DNA of 55,095 nucleotides from Jiangella aurantiaca (GCF_004349105.1 NZ_SMLB01000042.1:1-55095); one strand, 5' to 3'; shown: positions 24,566-32,932, counted from the first letter of the stretch. Notes: generated by a model not told the origin, from the letters alone. A program made the numbers and translations.

Positions 24566-25162
24566 ATGACGCAAGACGAGGTGGAGCTCGACGCCGTGAT
24601 CCGGGCTCGGATCCGCGGGCTGCGACAGGCCAAGGGCTGGTCGCTGGACGCGCTGGCCGCCCGCTGCCACCTGAGCCCGTCGACGCTGAGCCGCATCGAG
24701 ACCGGGGCCCGGCGCATCTCGATCGACCAGCTGGTGCCGATCGCCCGCGCGCTCGACACCACCCTCGACCAGCTGGTCGAGCCGGTCGAGGACGCCGACG
24801 TCGTCATCCGGCCGCGGCACGACCGCCTGCACGGCGCGACGATCTGGCAGCTCTCGCGCGACGATGGGCCGCACGGGCTGACGGTCGCCAAGATGCGGAT
24901 CACCCGGCTGACGCGGCCGGCGCGGCTGCGCGTGCACCCGGGCCACGACTGGTTCACCGTGCTGCACGGGACGATCCGGCTGTACCTCGGCGAGCGGGTG
25001 ATCCTGGTGGCGGCCGGTCAGGCGGCGCAGTTCTCCACCATGGCGCCGCACGCCATCGTCGCGCACGAGCAGCCGGCGGAGGTTCTCACCATCCTCGACC
25101 GCGAGGGGCAGCGGGCGCACCTGGACGCCGTCGACCTCACCCCGGAGACGTCGCCGCGGTGA
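24566..25162 (+). CDS. XRE-family HTH regulator with C-terminal cupin
   Basis: 198 residues. The N-terminal helix-turn-helix is at ~10-65 (RIRGLRQAKGWSLDALAARCHLSPSTLSRIETGARRISIDQLVPIARAL). A cupin barrel is at ~105-180 (HPGHDWFTVLHGTIRLYLGERVILVAAGQAAQFSTMAPHAI). Such proteins bind a small ligand in the cupin. ATG 24566 fits the leaderless -10. The likely target is the divergent methyltransferase. Confidence 0.9.
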   Translation: MTQDEVELDAVIRARIRGLRQAKGWSLDALAARCHLSPSTLSRIETGARRISIDQLVPIARALDTTLDQLVEPVEDADVVIRPRHDRLHGATIWQLSRDDGPHGLTVAKMRITRLTRPARLRVHPGHDWFTVLHGTIRLYLGERVILVAAGQAAQFSTMAPHAIVAHEQPAEVLTILDREGQRAHLDAVDLTPETSPR

Positions 25163-25253
25163 TCAGCCGGGTGAGCGAGGCGTGCAGGTCCTCCAGCTCG
25201 GAGACCGGCATGCCCAACCGCTCGACGATGGCGTAGGGGATCTTCTCGGCCAT
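25137..25253 (-). pseudogene. Possible 3' remnant of a lost gene
   Basis: A 38-codon reverse frame, MAEKIPYAIVERLGMPVSEL then EDLHASLTRLITAATSPG, reads like the C-terminal helix pair of a small regulator (MarR-like ends are similar). A stop lies 16 codons upstream of its ATG, so no domain remains. It overlaps the 3' end of the XRE gene by 26 bases. Together with 25254-25329 it is otherwise uninformative sequence before the ABC-F gene. Confidence 0.3.
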
Positions 25254-25329
25254 GGCGCCCAGCGCCCGGCTTGAGCAGGTGGGCGGGCAGGACAGGCACT
25301 ACTGCCCGGCATGAGAAACTGGGGGCGAC

Positions 25330-27090
25330 ATGGCGCCCCGTAACCTCATCAACCTCGAGTCCGCCTCGCTGGCCTACGGCACCCGATTCATCCTCGACGG
25401 GGTCGCGCTCGGTGTCGCCGATGGCGATCGCATCGGCATCGTGGGGCGCAACGGCAGCGGCAAGTCGACGCTGCTGCGGGTGCTCGCAGGGCTCGAGCAG
25501 GTCGACGCGGGCCGGGTCAGCCGGACCGGCGGGCTGCGCATCGGGCGGCTCGGCCAGGGCGACGAGCTGGACCCCGCCGCCACTGTCGGCGAGGCGGTCA
25601 TCGGCGACCGGCCGACGCACGAGTGGGCCGGCGACGCGCGCATCCGCGACGTGCTGGCGCACCTGCTGCCGGGGTTGTCGATGGACGCGCAGATCGGCCC
25701 GCTGTCCGGTGGCGAGCGCCGCCGGGTCGCGCTGGCCCGGCTGCTCATCGGTGACGACGACCTCGTGCTGCTGGACGAGCCGACCAACCATCTGGACGTC
25801 GAGGCGATCGACTGGCTGTCTCGGCACCTCGCCGCGGGAAACCGGTCTCTCATCATGGTGACCCACGACCGCTGGCTGCTCGACACCGTCGCGACCACCA
25901 CGTGGGAGGTCGCCGACGGCGCCGTCCACTCCTACGAGGGCGGTTACGCCGAGTACGTCCTGGCCCGGGCCGAACGGGTCCGGCTGGCCGCCGCCGACGA
26001 AGCGCGCCGGCAGAACCTGCTGCGCAAGGAGCTGGCCTGGCTGCGCCGCGGGCCGCCCGCACGGACGTCGAAGCCGCGCTTCCGCATCGCGGCCGCCAAC
26101 GCCCTGATCGAGAACGAACCCCCAGCTCGCGACCGGTACGAGCTGGCCAAGATGGCGACGACGCGGCTGGGCAAGAGCGTGTTCGACGCCGAGGACGTCA
26201 CGGTGTCGCTCGGCGACCGGACGCTGCTCGACCACGTCACGTGGCGGCTCGGCCCCGGCGACCGCGCCGGCATCGTCGGCATCAACGGCGCCGGCAAGAC
26301 GACGCTGCTGCGGCTGCTCGACGGCTCGCTCGCCCCCGACTCCGGACGGGTGAAGATCGGCCGCACGGTCGCCGTCGCCCACCTCTCTCAGGAGGTCGTC
26401 GACCTCGATCCGGGAAAGCGGGTTCTCGAGACCGTCGAGGAGGTCCGCCGCGAAATCCAGCTGGGCGCTGGTGACACCGTCACGGCCGGACAGCTGCTGG
26501 AGCGCTTCGGCTTCGCCGGGCAGCGCCAGTGGACGCTCGTCGGCGATCTGTCCGGCGGCGAGCGGCGCCGGCTGCAGTTGCTGCGGCTGCTGATGGGTGA
26601 GCCGAACGTGCTGCTGCTCGACGAGCCGACCAACGATCTCGACGTCGAGACCCTGAACGTCCTCGAAGACGTCCTGGACGGCTGGCCGGGGTCTCTCGTC
26701 GTCGTCAGCCACGACCGCTGGTTCCTCGAGCGCGTCACGGACGCCGTCTGGGCGTTGATGGGTGACGGGCACGTCGTGCAGCTACCGCGCGGGGTGGAGC
26801 AGTACCTGGAGTTGCGGCGGGAGCAGGTGTCGGCGGCTGCATCGGCGGTCGCGGCCGGTGCTGCGCGGGCGCGGACGGGGGACACACGGGCGACGCGCAA
26901 GGAGATCGCCCGGATCGAGCGTGAGCTGGAGAAGCTGGAGCGGCGCGAGAAGACCCTGCACGAGCAGATCGCCGACAACGCCACCGACCACGAGAAGGTG
27001 CTGGCCCTCGACACCGAGCTGCGGTCGGTGCATGGGGAGCGGGAGGCGCTGGAGGGGCGCTGGCTGGAGTTGGCCGACGAGCTCGGCTAG
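25330..27090 (+). CDS. ABC-F family ATPase (Uup-like)
   Basis: 586 residues, no membrane helices. The first ABC domain has GRNGSGKSTLL, LSGGERRRVALARLL and LLDEPTNHLDVEAIDWL. A ~80-residue linker (P-site tRNA interaction motif region) with FRIAAANALIENEPPARDRYELAKM follows. The second ABC has GINGAGKTTLL, LSGGERRRLQLLRLL and LLDEPTNDLDVETL. The end is a charged coiled coil (RIERELEKLERREKTLHEQIADNATDHEKV), as in Uup. These proteins act on the ribosome. Actinobacteria commonly have this gene after ispE; here three genes intervene. Confidence 0.93.
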   Translation: MAPRNLINLESASLAYGTRFILDGVALGVADGDRIGIVGRNGSGKSTLLRVLAGLEQVDAGRVSRTGGLRIGRLGQGDELDPAATVGEAVIGDRPTHEWAGDARIRDVLAHLLPGLSMDAQIGPLSGGERRRVALARLLIGDDDLVLLDEPTNHLDVEAIDWLSRHLAAGNRSLIMVTHDRWLLDTVATTTWEVADGAVHSYEGGYAEYVLARAERVRLAAADEARRQNLLRKELAWLRRGPPARTSKPRFRIAAANALIENEPPARDRYELAKMATTRLGKSVFDAEDVTVSLGDRTLLDHVTWRLGPGDRAGIVGINGAGKTTLLRLLDGSLAPDSGRVKIGRTVAVAHLSQEVVDLDPGKRVLETVEEVRREIQLGAGDTVTAGQLLERFGFAGQRQWTLVGDLSGGERRRLQLLRLLMGEPNVLLLDEPTNDLDVETLNVLEDVLDGWPGSLVVVSHDRWFLERVTDAVWALMGDGHVVQLPRGVEQYLELRREQVSAAASAVAAGAARARTGDTRATRKEIARIERELEKLERREKTLHEQIADNATDHEKVLALDTELRSVHGEREALEGRWLELADELG

Positions 27091-27113
27091 TGCGCCCGTG
27101 GGTGTGACCGTGG

Positions 27114-27155
27114 CCGTCCCCTGCTGCCCAAGAACGGGCAGCTATCAGGGGACGG
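27114..27155. repeat. Composite GTCCCC/GGGGAC palindromic element, copy 2 (hairpin part)
   Basis: CCGTCCCCTG (27114-27123) pairs with CAGGGGACGG (27146-27155). CTGCCC (27124-27129) pairs with GGGCAG (27136-27141) around loop AAGAAC, with a CTAT bulge. Its reverse complement resembles the left end of the element at 4153. It lies 23 bases after the ABC-F stop and may also terminate transcription. Confidence 0.7.
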
Positions 27156-27209
27156 GGGACGTGCGGGCACGGGCCCGCTGTGCGCCGTTCGCCGGATGGG
27201 CGGATCGTT

Positions 27210-27235
27210 GGCTGGATGGCTGGATGGCTGGTTGG
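27210..27235 (+). repeat. Short tandem repeat GGCTGGAT
   Basis: Two full GGCTGGAT units and a third partial one (GGCTGGTT) run in tandem. No function is apparent. Confidence 0.55.
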
Positions 27236-27338
27236 CGGGTGGCCTGGTGGTGTCCTGGCCCCACTGATCCGCCCGCCGTCGTTGGGCGGGGCCATCACGA
27301 GGATTTCTCGAGCGTCGACACGATTGCAGGCCTGGTGA

Positions 27339-27356
27339 AGCACGAGATTTCGTGCT
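27339..27356. terminator. Small hairpin downstream of ABC-F / M23 genes
   Basis: AGCACGA (27339-27345), loop GATT, TCGTGCT (27350-27356): a perfect 7-bp stem in the convergent intergenic region. A terminator role is inferred only from position. Confidence 0.35.
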
Positions 27357-27383
27357 GAACGTGATCATTTCCAGCCGGGACGG

Positions 27384-27415
27384 CAAGAGGATGGGGCAGC
27401 AGGGGGACGGCGAAC
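27384..27415. repeat. Composite repeat, copy 2 (GGGGACGGCGAAC part)
   Basis: CAAGAGGATGGGGCAGCAGG then GGGACGGCGAAC matches 4258-4288 with one substitution and one inserted G. The conservation extends into the non-palindromic GGCGAAC end, arguing for common descent rather than chance terminator similarity. Confidence 0.7.
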
Positions 27416-27472
27416 TGTCACCATCCCGGCACACGCATGCGAACGCCCCGACGGGGCACTACAGAGAGAGCG

Positions 27473-28249
27473 TCAGACGCTGACGCCCTGCTCCTCGAGC
27501 CAGGAGCGCGGGTTGACCGGGTCGCCGCCGTCGGGGTGGACCTCGAGGTGGAGGTGCGGGCCGGTGGAGTTGCCAGTGGAGCCGACCCGGCCGATGACCT
27601 CGCCGGGGGCGACCTCGCCAGAACGGAGGACGAAGCGGGAGAGGTGGCAGTACCAGGTCTCGGTGCCGTCCCAATGGCGGATGACGATCTTGTTGCCGTA
27701 CGGGCCGTCGTAGCCGGCGAAGATGATCTCGCCGGACGAGATCGACCGTACTTCAGCGCCGGTCGGTGCGGCGAAGTCGAGGCCGGTGTGGCGGTTGGAC
27801 CACATGGAGCCGCCGGCGCCGAAGCCGGCGGTGATGCGGTAGCCGTCGAGTGGGAGGAGCCAGCGCTTGGCCTCGCGCTCGGCGCGGGCCGCCGCTTCGG
27901 CGGCCTCGACGCGCTGCTGCTCGACGATGCGGGTGTGCGCCTCTTGCGCGACCTCGCCGGTCTCGGCCGCGAGCGACTGCTCAGCGGCGACCAGGCTGTC
28001 GAGCGCGCCGGCCTCGGTGGGCTCACCAGAGTCCTGGGGGCGCTGCGCGATGGCGTTGAGTCCGTCCGAGCTGTCGGTGGAACCGACCGCGTGAGGCATG
28101 GCCAAAGCCCCGGAGGCCGCTGCTGCTACCGCTACGGAACCGACCACCGACGGGACACTGACGTGCCTGCGGCGGCTACGGTGACGCCCGCTGCCGGAGC
28201 GTTGCGACACGCCAGAACCTTTCGCCGGGGACAAGGACTCGGAGGACAC
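27473..28249 (-). CDS. Secreted M23 (lysostaphin-type) peptidoglycan endopeptidase
   Basis: 258 residues from GTG 28249, chosen because AGGGGGCGG lies just upstream. A basic region (RSGSGRHRSRRRHVSVP) precedes a hydrophobic export helix (VVGSVAVAAAASGALA). A helical coiled segment (EAHTRIVEQQRVEAAEAAARAEREA) leads to the LytM domain. Zinc-site motifs are HTGLDFAAPTGAEV and the C-terminal GPHLHLEVHP. It should cut peptide cross-links or regulate amidases. It diverges from the B12-binding gene; a CRP-type site lies between. Confidence 0.92.
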   Translation of the reverse strand: MSSESLSPAKGSGVSQRSGSGRHRSRRRHVSVPSVVGSVAVAAAASGALAMPHAVGSTDSSDGLNAIAQRPQDSGEPTEAGALDSLVAAEQSLAAETGEVAQEAHTRIVEQQRVEAAEAAARAEREAKRWLLPLDGYRITAGFGAGGSMWSNRHTGLDFAAPTGAEVRSISSGEIIFAGYDGPYGNKIVIRHWDGTETWYCHLSRFVLRSGEVAPGEVIGRVGSTGNSTGPHLHLEVHPDGGDPVNPRSWLEEQGVSV

Positions 28250-28421
28250 TAACCGCCCCCTAGGCGTCCTGCCAAACGCCTCCTCCCCAGCGTTTCGCCA
28301 CGTGATCACGGACTGTGACACTCGAAGCAACGCTGAGTAGCCCGTAATCGGGTCGTGACCTCGCTCGACGGGAGAACCTTGATCGACCTTGCGCATGCAA
28401 GGTTCGTGACGCTCTGTGACA

Positions 28422-28437
28422 TGTGATCTGCGTCACA
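28422..28437. promoter_or_regulatory. CRP/GlxR-type binding site
   Basis: TGTGATCTGCGTCACA matches TGTGA-N6-TCACA exactly, the site bound by cAMP-responsive CRP proteins of actinobacteria. It is 119 bases before the B12-binding gene and about 173 bases before the M23 gene. Confidence 0.6.
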
Positions 28438-28508
28438 CTGGCAACCCAACGCGCGCGCCGTGCGTCCGTGCGCGAGGCAGGGTTGAGTGTGCCCGCGTCG
28501 TCTGCAGG

Positions 28509-28514
28509 TACTGT
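28509..28514 (+). promoter_or_regulatory. -10 box of the B12-binding protein gene
   Basis: TACTGT fits a -10 hexamer, 41 bases before the ATG that has its own GGAGG. A TTGAGT at 28483-28488 is a weak -35 with a 20-bp spacer. Confidence 0.35.
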
Positions 28515-28555
28515 CGTCAACATCCGTCGGATCAGCGTTGTTCCTGGAGGTAGTC

Positions 28556-28969
28556 ATGGCGGAGGCACGTCCCCTGCGCGTGGTGGTCGCGAAGCCCGGT
28601 CTCGACGGGCACGACCGGGGCGCCAAGGTGGTGGCGCGTGCGCTGCGTGACGCCGGCGTCGAGGTGGTCTACACCGGGCTGCACCAGACGCCGGAGCAGA
28701 TCGTCGAGGCCGCCATCCAGGAGGATGTCGACGCGATCGGGCTGTCCATTCTCTCCGGTGCGCACATGACGCTGTTCAAGCGCGTGCTCGAGCTGCTGGC
28801 CGAGCGCGACGCCGCTGACATCGTGGTGTTCGGCGGCGGCATCATCCCTGACGCGGACATCCCGCTGTTGAAGGAGCTGGGCGTCGCCCGGGTGTTCACC
28901 CCCGGTGCGTCGACTCAGGAGATCGTCGCGTGGGTCGACACCCTGCGCGACCGCGCCCAGGCGTCCTGA
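28556..28969 (+). CDS. Cobalamin-binding subunit of an acyl-CoA mutase
   Basis: 137 residues forming one B12-binding Rossmann domain. [19 protein letters not shown] carries the DxHxxG base-off cobalamin motif (lower ligand His). [21 protein letters not shown] and [21 protein letters not shown] complete the SxL and GG motifs. As a stand-alone small subunit it resembles isobutyryl-CoA mutase IcmB or the C-terminal part of methylmalonyl-CoA mutase. The catalytic large subunit is not in this window. GGAGG precedes ATG 28556. Confidence 0.92.
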   Translation: MAEARPLRVVVAKPGLDGHDRGAKVVARALRDAGVEVVYTGLHQTPEQIVEAAIQEDVDAIGLSILSGAHMTLFKRVLELLAERDAADIVVFGGGIIPDADIPLLKELGVARVFTPGASTQEIVAWVDTLRDRAQAS

Positions 28970-29094
28970 GCGACAAGATCCGCTGAAAATCGTTTCCGCC
29001 GATAGCACAGGTATGCCCTGACTCGGTAAGGTTTGCCGGAAATTCACCGAGTTGCGGCCCGGGGATCGATGACGGGTCGTCCGGCATCGATGGG

Positions 29095-32000
29095 GTGAAC
29101 TCCGTGCTGAATCGACGTGATCGCGCGCGCTCCGCCGCAGTCCCCCTGTTCCCTCGTGCAACTCACCCCCGCCGGGGACCTCGCGGTCGGCGTCTGGTCG
29201 CCCCCGCCCTGCTGACCAGCGGCCTGCTCGTCGTCCCGGCGGCTGCCGCCGTCGAACCGGACGACCTCACCCGTCCCGGCGAGTCGGTCCTGGTCGACAC
29301 CGACCGGCAGACCATCGCTCCTGGGATGGAGCTGACGACGTTCTCCCGGCTCGAGGACGGCGGCTGGAACGCCGGCAGCATCCTCGAGGTCGACCTCGAC
29401 TCCGGCGTCACGCTGGACTACCAGTACTCCGGCGAGGTGACGAAGACCGCCACCGTTCGGTCCCTGGCCGAGGCGAGCGGTGCGACGGCCGCGATCAACG
29501 GCGACTTCTACGACATCAACAACTCCAACGCGCCGCTCGGCATCGGCGTGAGCCGCGACGAGGGCATGGTCACCGCGCCGACCGCCGGCCACGAGAACGC
29601 GCTCGCGGTGTCCAGCAGCGGCGCCGCCGCGCTCGCGAAGGTCTTCCTGGAGGGCACCGCGGTCACCGGCGGCGGGGTCAGTCTGCGGCTCGCGGGCGTG
29701 AACACGTTCAGCCTGCCGGCGAACGGCATCGGCGTCTTCACGTCGCAGTGGGGCAGCTACACCCGCGCGAACACTGTCTCCCCGACCAGCGCCAAGGCCG
29801 AGGTCACCGTCGTCGACGGCATCGTCACCGCCGTGGCCACGACGCTCGGGTCCGGCCCGATCGCGCCTGACACCGTCGTGCTGGTCGGGCGGGACGCCGG
29901 CGCCGCCTCGCTGCTCGAGCTGCAGCCGGGCGACACCGTCGACGTGTCGTACGCGCCGCGCTCGGATCTCGAGGACGTCGTCGTCGCGGTGGGCGGCAAC
30001 CACCTGCTGGTCGACGACGGCGTGCAGCGGACGTTCACCGACACCGAGCCGGCCGCGCGCACGTCCCTCGGGCTGTCCGAGGACGGCCGCACCATGTATC
30101 TGGTGTCGGTCGACGGCAAGCAGGCGCACTCGCGCGGCATGACGCTCACCGAGTTCGCCGAGCTGATGGACGACCTCGGCGCCTACGACGCACTGAACAT
30201 CGACGGCGGCGGCTCGTCCACGCTGGTGGTCCGCGACCCCGGCACCGACGACCGCACCGTCGTCAACAGCCCGTCCGACGGCACCGAGCGGTCGGTCGCC
30301 AACGGCCTGGCGCTGTTCGCCGCCGAGGGCTCCGGCGAACTGGACGGCTTCCGCGTCCTGGCCGGCGACGGCGACGACGGCACCGACCGCGTCTTCCCCG
30401 GGCTCACCCGCACCGTCGAGGCGCGCGGCCACGACGAGACGTTCGCCCGGGTCGAGGCCCGGCCGCGTTGGACGACGTCGGACCGCCGGGTCGCCTCGGT
30501 GCTGCGCGGCGCCACCCCGGACACCGCCGTCGTCACCGGCATCGCGCCGGGCGACGCCGACATCCAGGCCACGCTGCTGGGCGCCGAGGGCGAGCTGGGC
30601 ATCACCGTGCTCGGCGAGCTGCGGCGGCTGGAGCCGACCGCCACGCTGATCCCGCTCGGCGGCGCCGACGACACCGGCAGCCTGGCGGTCACCGGCTACG
30701 ACATCGACGGCTACCGCGCGCCGATCGAGCCTGCCGACGTCACCGTCACCGGCGGCGACGGCGTGGTCGAGCTGGTTCCCGACGGCGACGGGTTCACCGT
30801 CCGCCCGCTGGTCGGCACCGGCTCCGCGCTGCTGACGCTGACCGCCGCCGGTGTCAGCACCAACGTCGCCGTCACCGTCGGCCTGACCGAGGTCCCGGTG
30901 GCGACGTTCGACGACGCCGCGCGCTGGACCATCAGCTTCGCCCGGGCCACCGGCGCCATCGCGCCGACGGAGGGCCCGGACGGGCGGGACGGCGTCCGCC
31001 TGACCTACGACTTCACCGGGCCGAACACCCGGGCCGCGTACGCCGCGCCGCCGGCGCAGTTCACCATGCCGGGGCAGCCGCAGAACATCAAGGCGTGGGT
31101 GAAGGGCGACGGCCAGGGCACCTGGATCCGGATGCGCGTCTACGACCCCAACGGCACGCTGCTCACGCTGAACGGCGGCTACACCACGTTCACCGGCTGG
31201 CAGCAGCTGACCTTCCCCGTCCCGGCCGGCACCGAGTACCCGCTGCGGTTCCGCGACATCTACGCCGTCGAGGCCTCCGGCGCCCGCAGCTACCGCGGCG
31301 AGACGTCGTTCAGCGACATCACCGTCGAGATCGCGCCCGAGGTCGAGCTGCCGGTCGCCGAGCGGTTCGCCGACCCGATCGTCGTCACCGACGGCACCGC
31401 CGACGACGCCGGCCAGCGCATAGCCGTCATGAGCGACTCGCAGTTCGTCGGCCGCAACCCGGACAGCGACATCGTGGCCGCCGCCCGCCGGACGCTCCGT
31501 GAGATCGTCGCCGAGGACCCGGACGTACTCGTCATCAACGGCGACCTGGTCGACGAGGCCGCGCCGATCGACTTCGACCTCGCTCGCCGGGTGCTGGACG
31601 AGGAGCTGACCGGCGTCGACTTCCCCTGGTACTACGTGCCTGGCAACCACGAGGTGCAGGGCGGCCCGATCGGCAACTTCATCGAGGAGTTCGGCGCCAC
31701 CCAGCACACCGTCGACCTGCCCACGGACGACGGCACCACCCGGATCATCACGCTGAACTCCGCGTTCGGCACGCTGCGCGGCGGCGGCTTCGCCCAGATC
31801 GCCGAGCTGCGCCGGGCTTTGGATGAGGCTGCCGAAACGGACGATGTGACCGGGGTGCTGGTCTTCGCCCACCACCCGCCGAACGACCCGCTGCCGACGG
31901 CGAACAGCCAGCTCGCCGACCGGCGCGAGGCCGCGATGCTGGAGACCTGGCTGGCCGACTTCGAGGCGGGGAGCGGCAAGTCCGCGGCGTTCGTCGGCGC

Positions 32001-32481
32001 CCACGCGGGCGTCTTCGACGCCGGCTCGGTCGACGGCGTGCCGTTCCTCGTCAATGGCAACTCCGGCAAGGGCCCGGCCTCGACCCCGGACAACGGCGGC
32101 TTCACCGGCTGGACGCTGCTCGGCCTGGAGCCGTCGCACGGCGATCGCGGCGACGACGACCAGTGGTTGCGGGCCGAGGTGCGGGCCCGGGTCGACGCGA
32201 TCGCGCTGCAGGCGCCGGCGACGCTGGCGACCGGCGCGGTCGGCGAGGTCTCGGCCACCGTCGCGCAGGACGGCGTGCGGACCGTCCCGGTGCAGTGGCC
32301 GGTGTCAGCGCAGTGGGGTGGTACCGGCGTCCACGTCGGCCGGGCCGCCGAGGCGCCGCGCTGGGCCGTCGTCGCCGTCGACCCCGCGGCCGGCACGATC
32401 CAGGGGCTGCGGCCCGGCGCCGCCATCGTCACCGTGACGGTGAACGGCCAGACCGCCGCCCAGCCGGTCACCGTAGGCTGA
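29095..32481 (+). CDS. Large secreted NAGPA-domain phosphodiester glycosidase with metallophosphoesterase domain
   Basis: 1128 residues (GTG 29095; GTG 29104 also possible). An Arg-rich start and export helix with an AAA-type cleavage site end near residue 52. Residues ~60-415 form a phosphodiester glycosidase (NAGPA/DUF2233) domain with AINGDFYD and ALNIDGGGSSTLVV. Ig/BIG-like segments follow. Residues ~600-750 look like a carbohydrate-binding jelly roll (NIKAWVKGDGQGTWIRMRVYD). A calcineurin-type phosphoesterase spans ~775-990 with AVMSDSQF, INGDLVD (~815), PGNHE (~849), VFAHHPP (~924) and GAHAG (~968). The first Asp motif is DxQ rather than the usual DxH. A BIG2-like repeat ends the protein. 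It likely trims phosphodiester-linked sugars outside the cell. Confidence 0.88.
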   Translation: MNSVLNRRDRARSAAVPLFPRATHPRRGPRGRRLVAPALLTSGLLVVPAAAAVEPDDLTRPGESVLVDTDRQTIAPGMELTTFSRLEDGGWNAGSILEVDLDSGVTLDYQYSGEVTKTATVRSLAEASGATAAINGDFYDINNSNAPLGIGVSRDEGMVTAPTAGHENALAVSSSGAAALAKVFLEGTAVTGGGVSLRLAGVNTFSLPANGIGVFTSQWGSYTRANTVSPTSAKAEVTVVDGIVTAVATTLGSGPIAPDTVVLVGRDAGAASLLELQPGDTVDVSYAPRSDLEDVVVAVGGNHLLVDDGVQRTFTDTEPAARTSLGLSEDGRTMYLVSVDGKQAHSRGMTLTEFAELMDDLGAYDALNIDGGGSSTLVVRDPGTDDRTVVNSPSDGTERSVANGLALFAAEGSGELDGFRVLAGDGDDGTDRVFPGLTRTVEARGHDETFARVEARPRWTTSDRRVASVLRGATPDTAVVTGIAPGDADIQATLLGAEGELGITVLGELRRLEPTATLIPLGGADDTGSLAVTGYDIDGYRAPIEPADVTVTGGDGVVELVPDGDGFTVRPLVGTGSALLTLTAAGVSTNVAVTVGLTEVPVATFDDAARWTISFARATGAIAPTEGPDGRDGVRLTYDFTGPNTRAAYAAPPAQFTMPGQPQNIKAWVKGDGQGTWIRMRVYDPNGTLLTLNGGYTTFTGWQQLTFPVPAGTEYPLRFRDIYAVEASGARSYRGETSFSDITVEIAPEVELPVAERFADPIVVTDGTADDAGQRIAVMSDSQFVGRNPDSDIVAAARRTLREIVAEDPDVLVINGDLVDEAAPIDFDLARRVLDEELTGVDFPWYYVPGNHEVQGGPIGNFIEEFGATQHTVDLPTDDGTTRIITLNSAFGTLRGGGFAQIAELRRALDEAAETDDVTGVLVFAHHPPNDPLPTANSQLADRREAAMLETWLADFEAGSGKSAAFVGAHAGVFDAGSVDGVPFLVNGNSGKGPASTPDNGGFTGWTLLGLEPSHGDRGDDDQWLRAEVRARVDAIALQAPATLATGAVGEVSATVAQDGVRTVPVQWPVSAQWGGTGVHVGRAAEAPRWAVVAVDPAAGTIQGLRPGAAIVTVTVNGQTAAQPVTVG

Positions 32482-32919
32482 TCAGCGCAGAGTGCGGCGC
32501 CCGGTGGTGCGGCGGTCATCGATCTGTCGCCACCGGTCGCCGTACACGATCTCGCGGATGCCGGGGGAGTCGAGGAAGTCGTGCGGGAACCCGCGCGGCA
32601 CCCGGCTGAGCTCGTCCAGCCGGGCCAGCGCCTCCTCCGGCAGCCGGACGCCCGGCGCGCCCAGGCTGTCGGCCTTCGTCGCGAGCACGAACTCGTCGCG
32701 CCGCCCGGCCAGCAGCTCGCCGAGGATCGACTCGGACGAGCCGTCGGTGTAGTTGTTCGCGGTGTCGAGAACGTTCCCGCCGGCCGCCGCGTACGTGTCG
32801 AGGATCTTCCGGCAGGTCTCCGCCGGGGCGCCCCAGCCCCAGTCGGTGCCGAACGTCATGGTGCCGAGGGCGAGTTCACTGACCCGCAGACCGGTCGGGC
32901 CGAGCAGTCGATAACGCAT
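32482..32919 (-). pseudogene. Aldo/keto reductase with large internal deletion
   Basis: The 145-residue frame begins normally, MRYRLLGPTGLRVSELALGT, and continues through NVLDTANNYTDGSSE (catalytic Asp and Tyr) and FVLATK (catalytic Lys). It then jumps to DSLGAPGVRLPEEALARLDEL and a normal AKR C-terminus with GFPHDFLDSPGIREIVYG. About 180-200 residues, including the catalytic His and most of the barrel, are missing. The reading frame is kept and a leaderless promoter remains, but the protein should not fold as an AKR. Its stop abuts the stop of the NAGPA gene (TGATCA). Confidence 0.85.
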
Positions 32920-32926
32920 CACCCGG

Positions 32927-32932
32927 ACGCTA
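32927..32932 (-). promoter_or_regulatory. -10 box of the deleted aldo/keto reductase
   Basis: TAGCGT on the minus strand is 7 bases from ATG 32919, so the remnant may still be transcribed. Confidence 0.45.

Larger units (their letters stand above)
27091..27472. other. Gene-free region between ABC-F gene and M23 peptidase gene
   Basis: 382 bases without a credible gene. It contains the 27114-27155 hairpin, a short GGCTGGAT tandem repeat (27210-27235), a TGGCCCC/GGGGCCA hairpin near 27263-27296, the AGCACGA-GATT-TCGTGCT hairpin (27339-27356) and the second part of the composite repeat (27384-27415). The two flanking genes converge here. Confidence 0.6.
28250..28555. other. Divergent regulatory region, M23 peptidase / B12-binding protein
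   Basis: 306 bases with no gene. It holds a hairpin ACCTTGC-GCAT-GCAAGGT (28386-28403), several TGTGAC half-sites, one full CRP-type site and a -10-like TACTGT upstream of the plus-strand gene. No riboswitch class was recognised. Confidence 0.5.

Noticed and set aside
28250-28555. Riboswitch upstream of the M23 peptidase
   Set aside because: No conserved block of ydaO or another known class is visible; only a short hairpin and CRP-like half-sites.
29044-32139. Thousand-codon reverse-strand open frame antisense to the NAGPA gene
   Set aside because: It mirrors the GC-biased third positions of the real gene, has no domain motif and an Asp/Arg/Gly/Ala-biased composition; a coding shadow.
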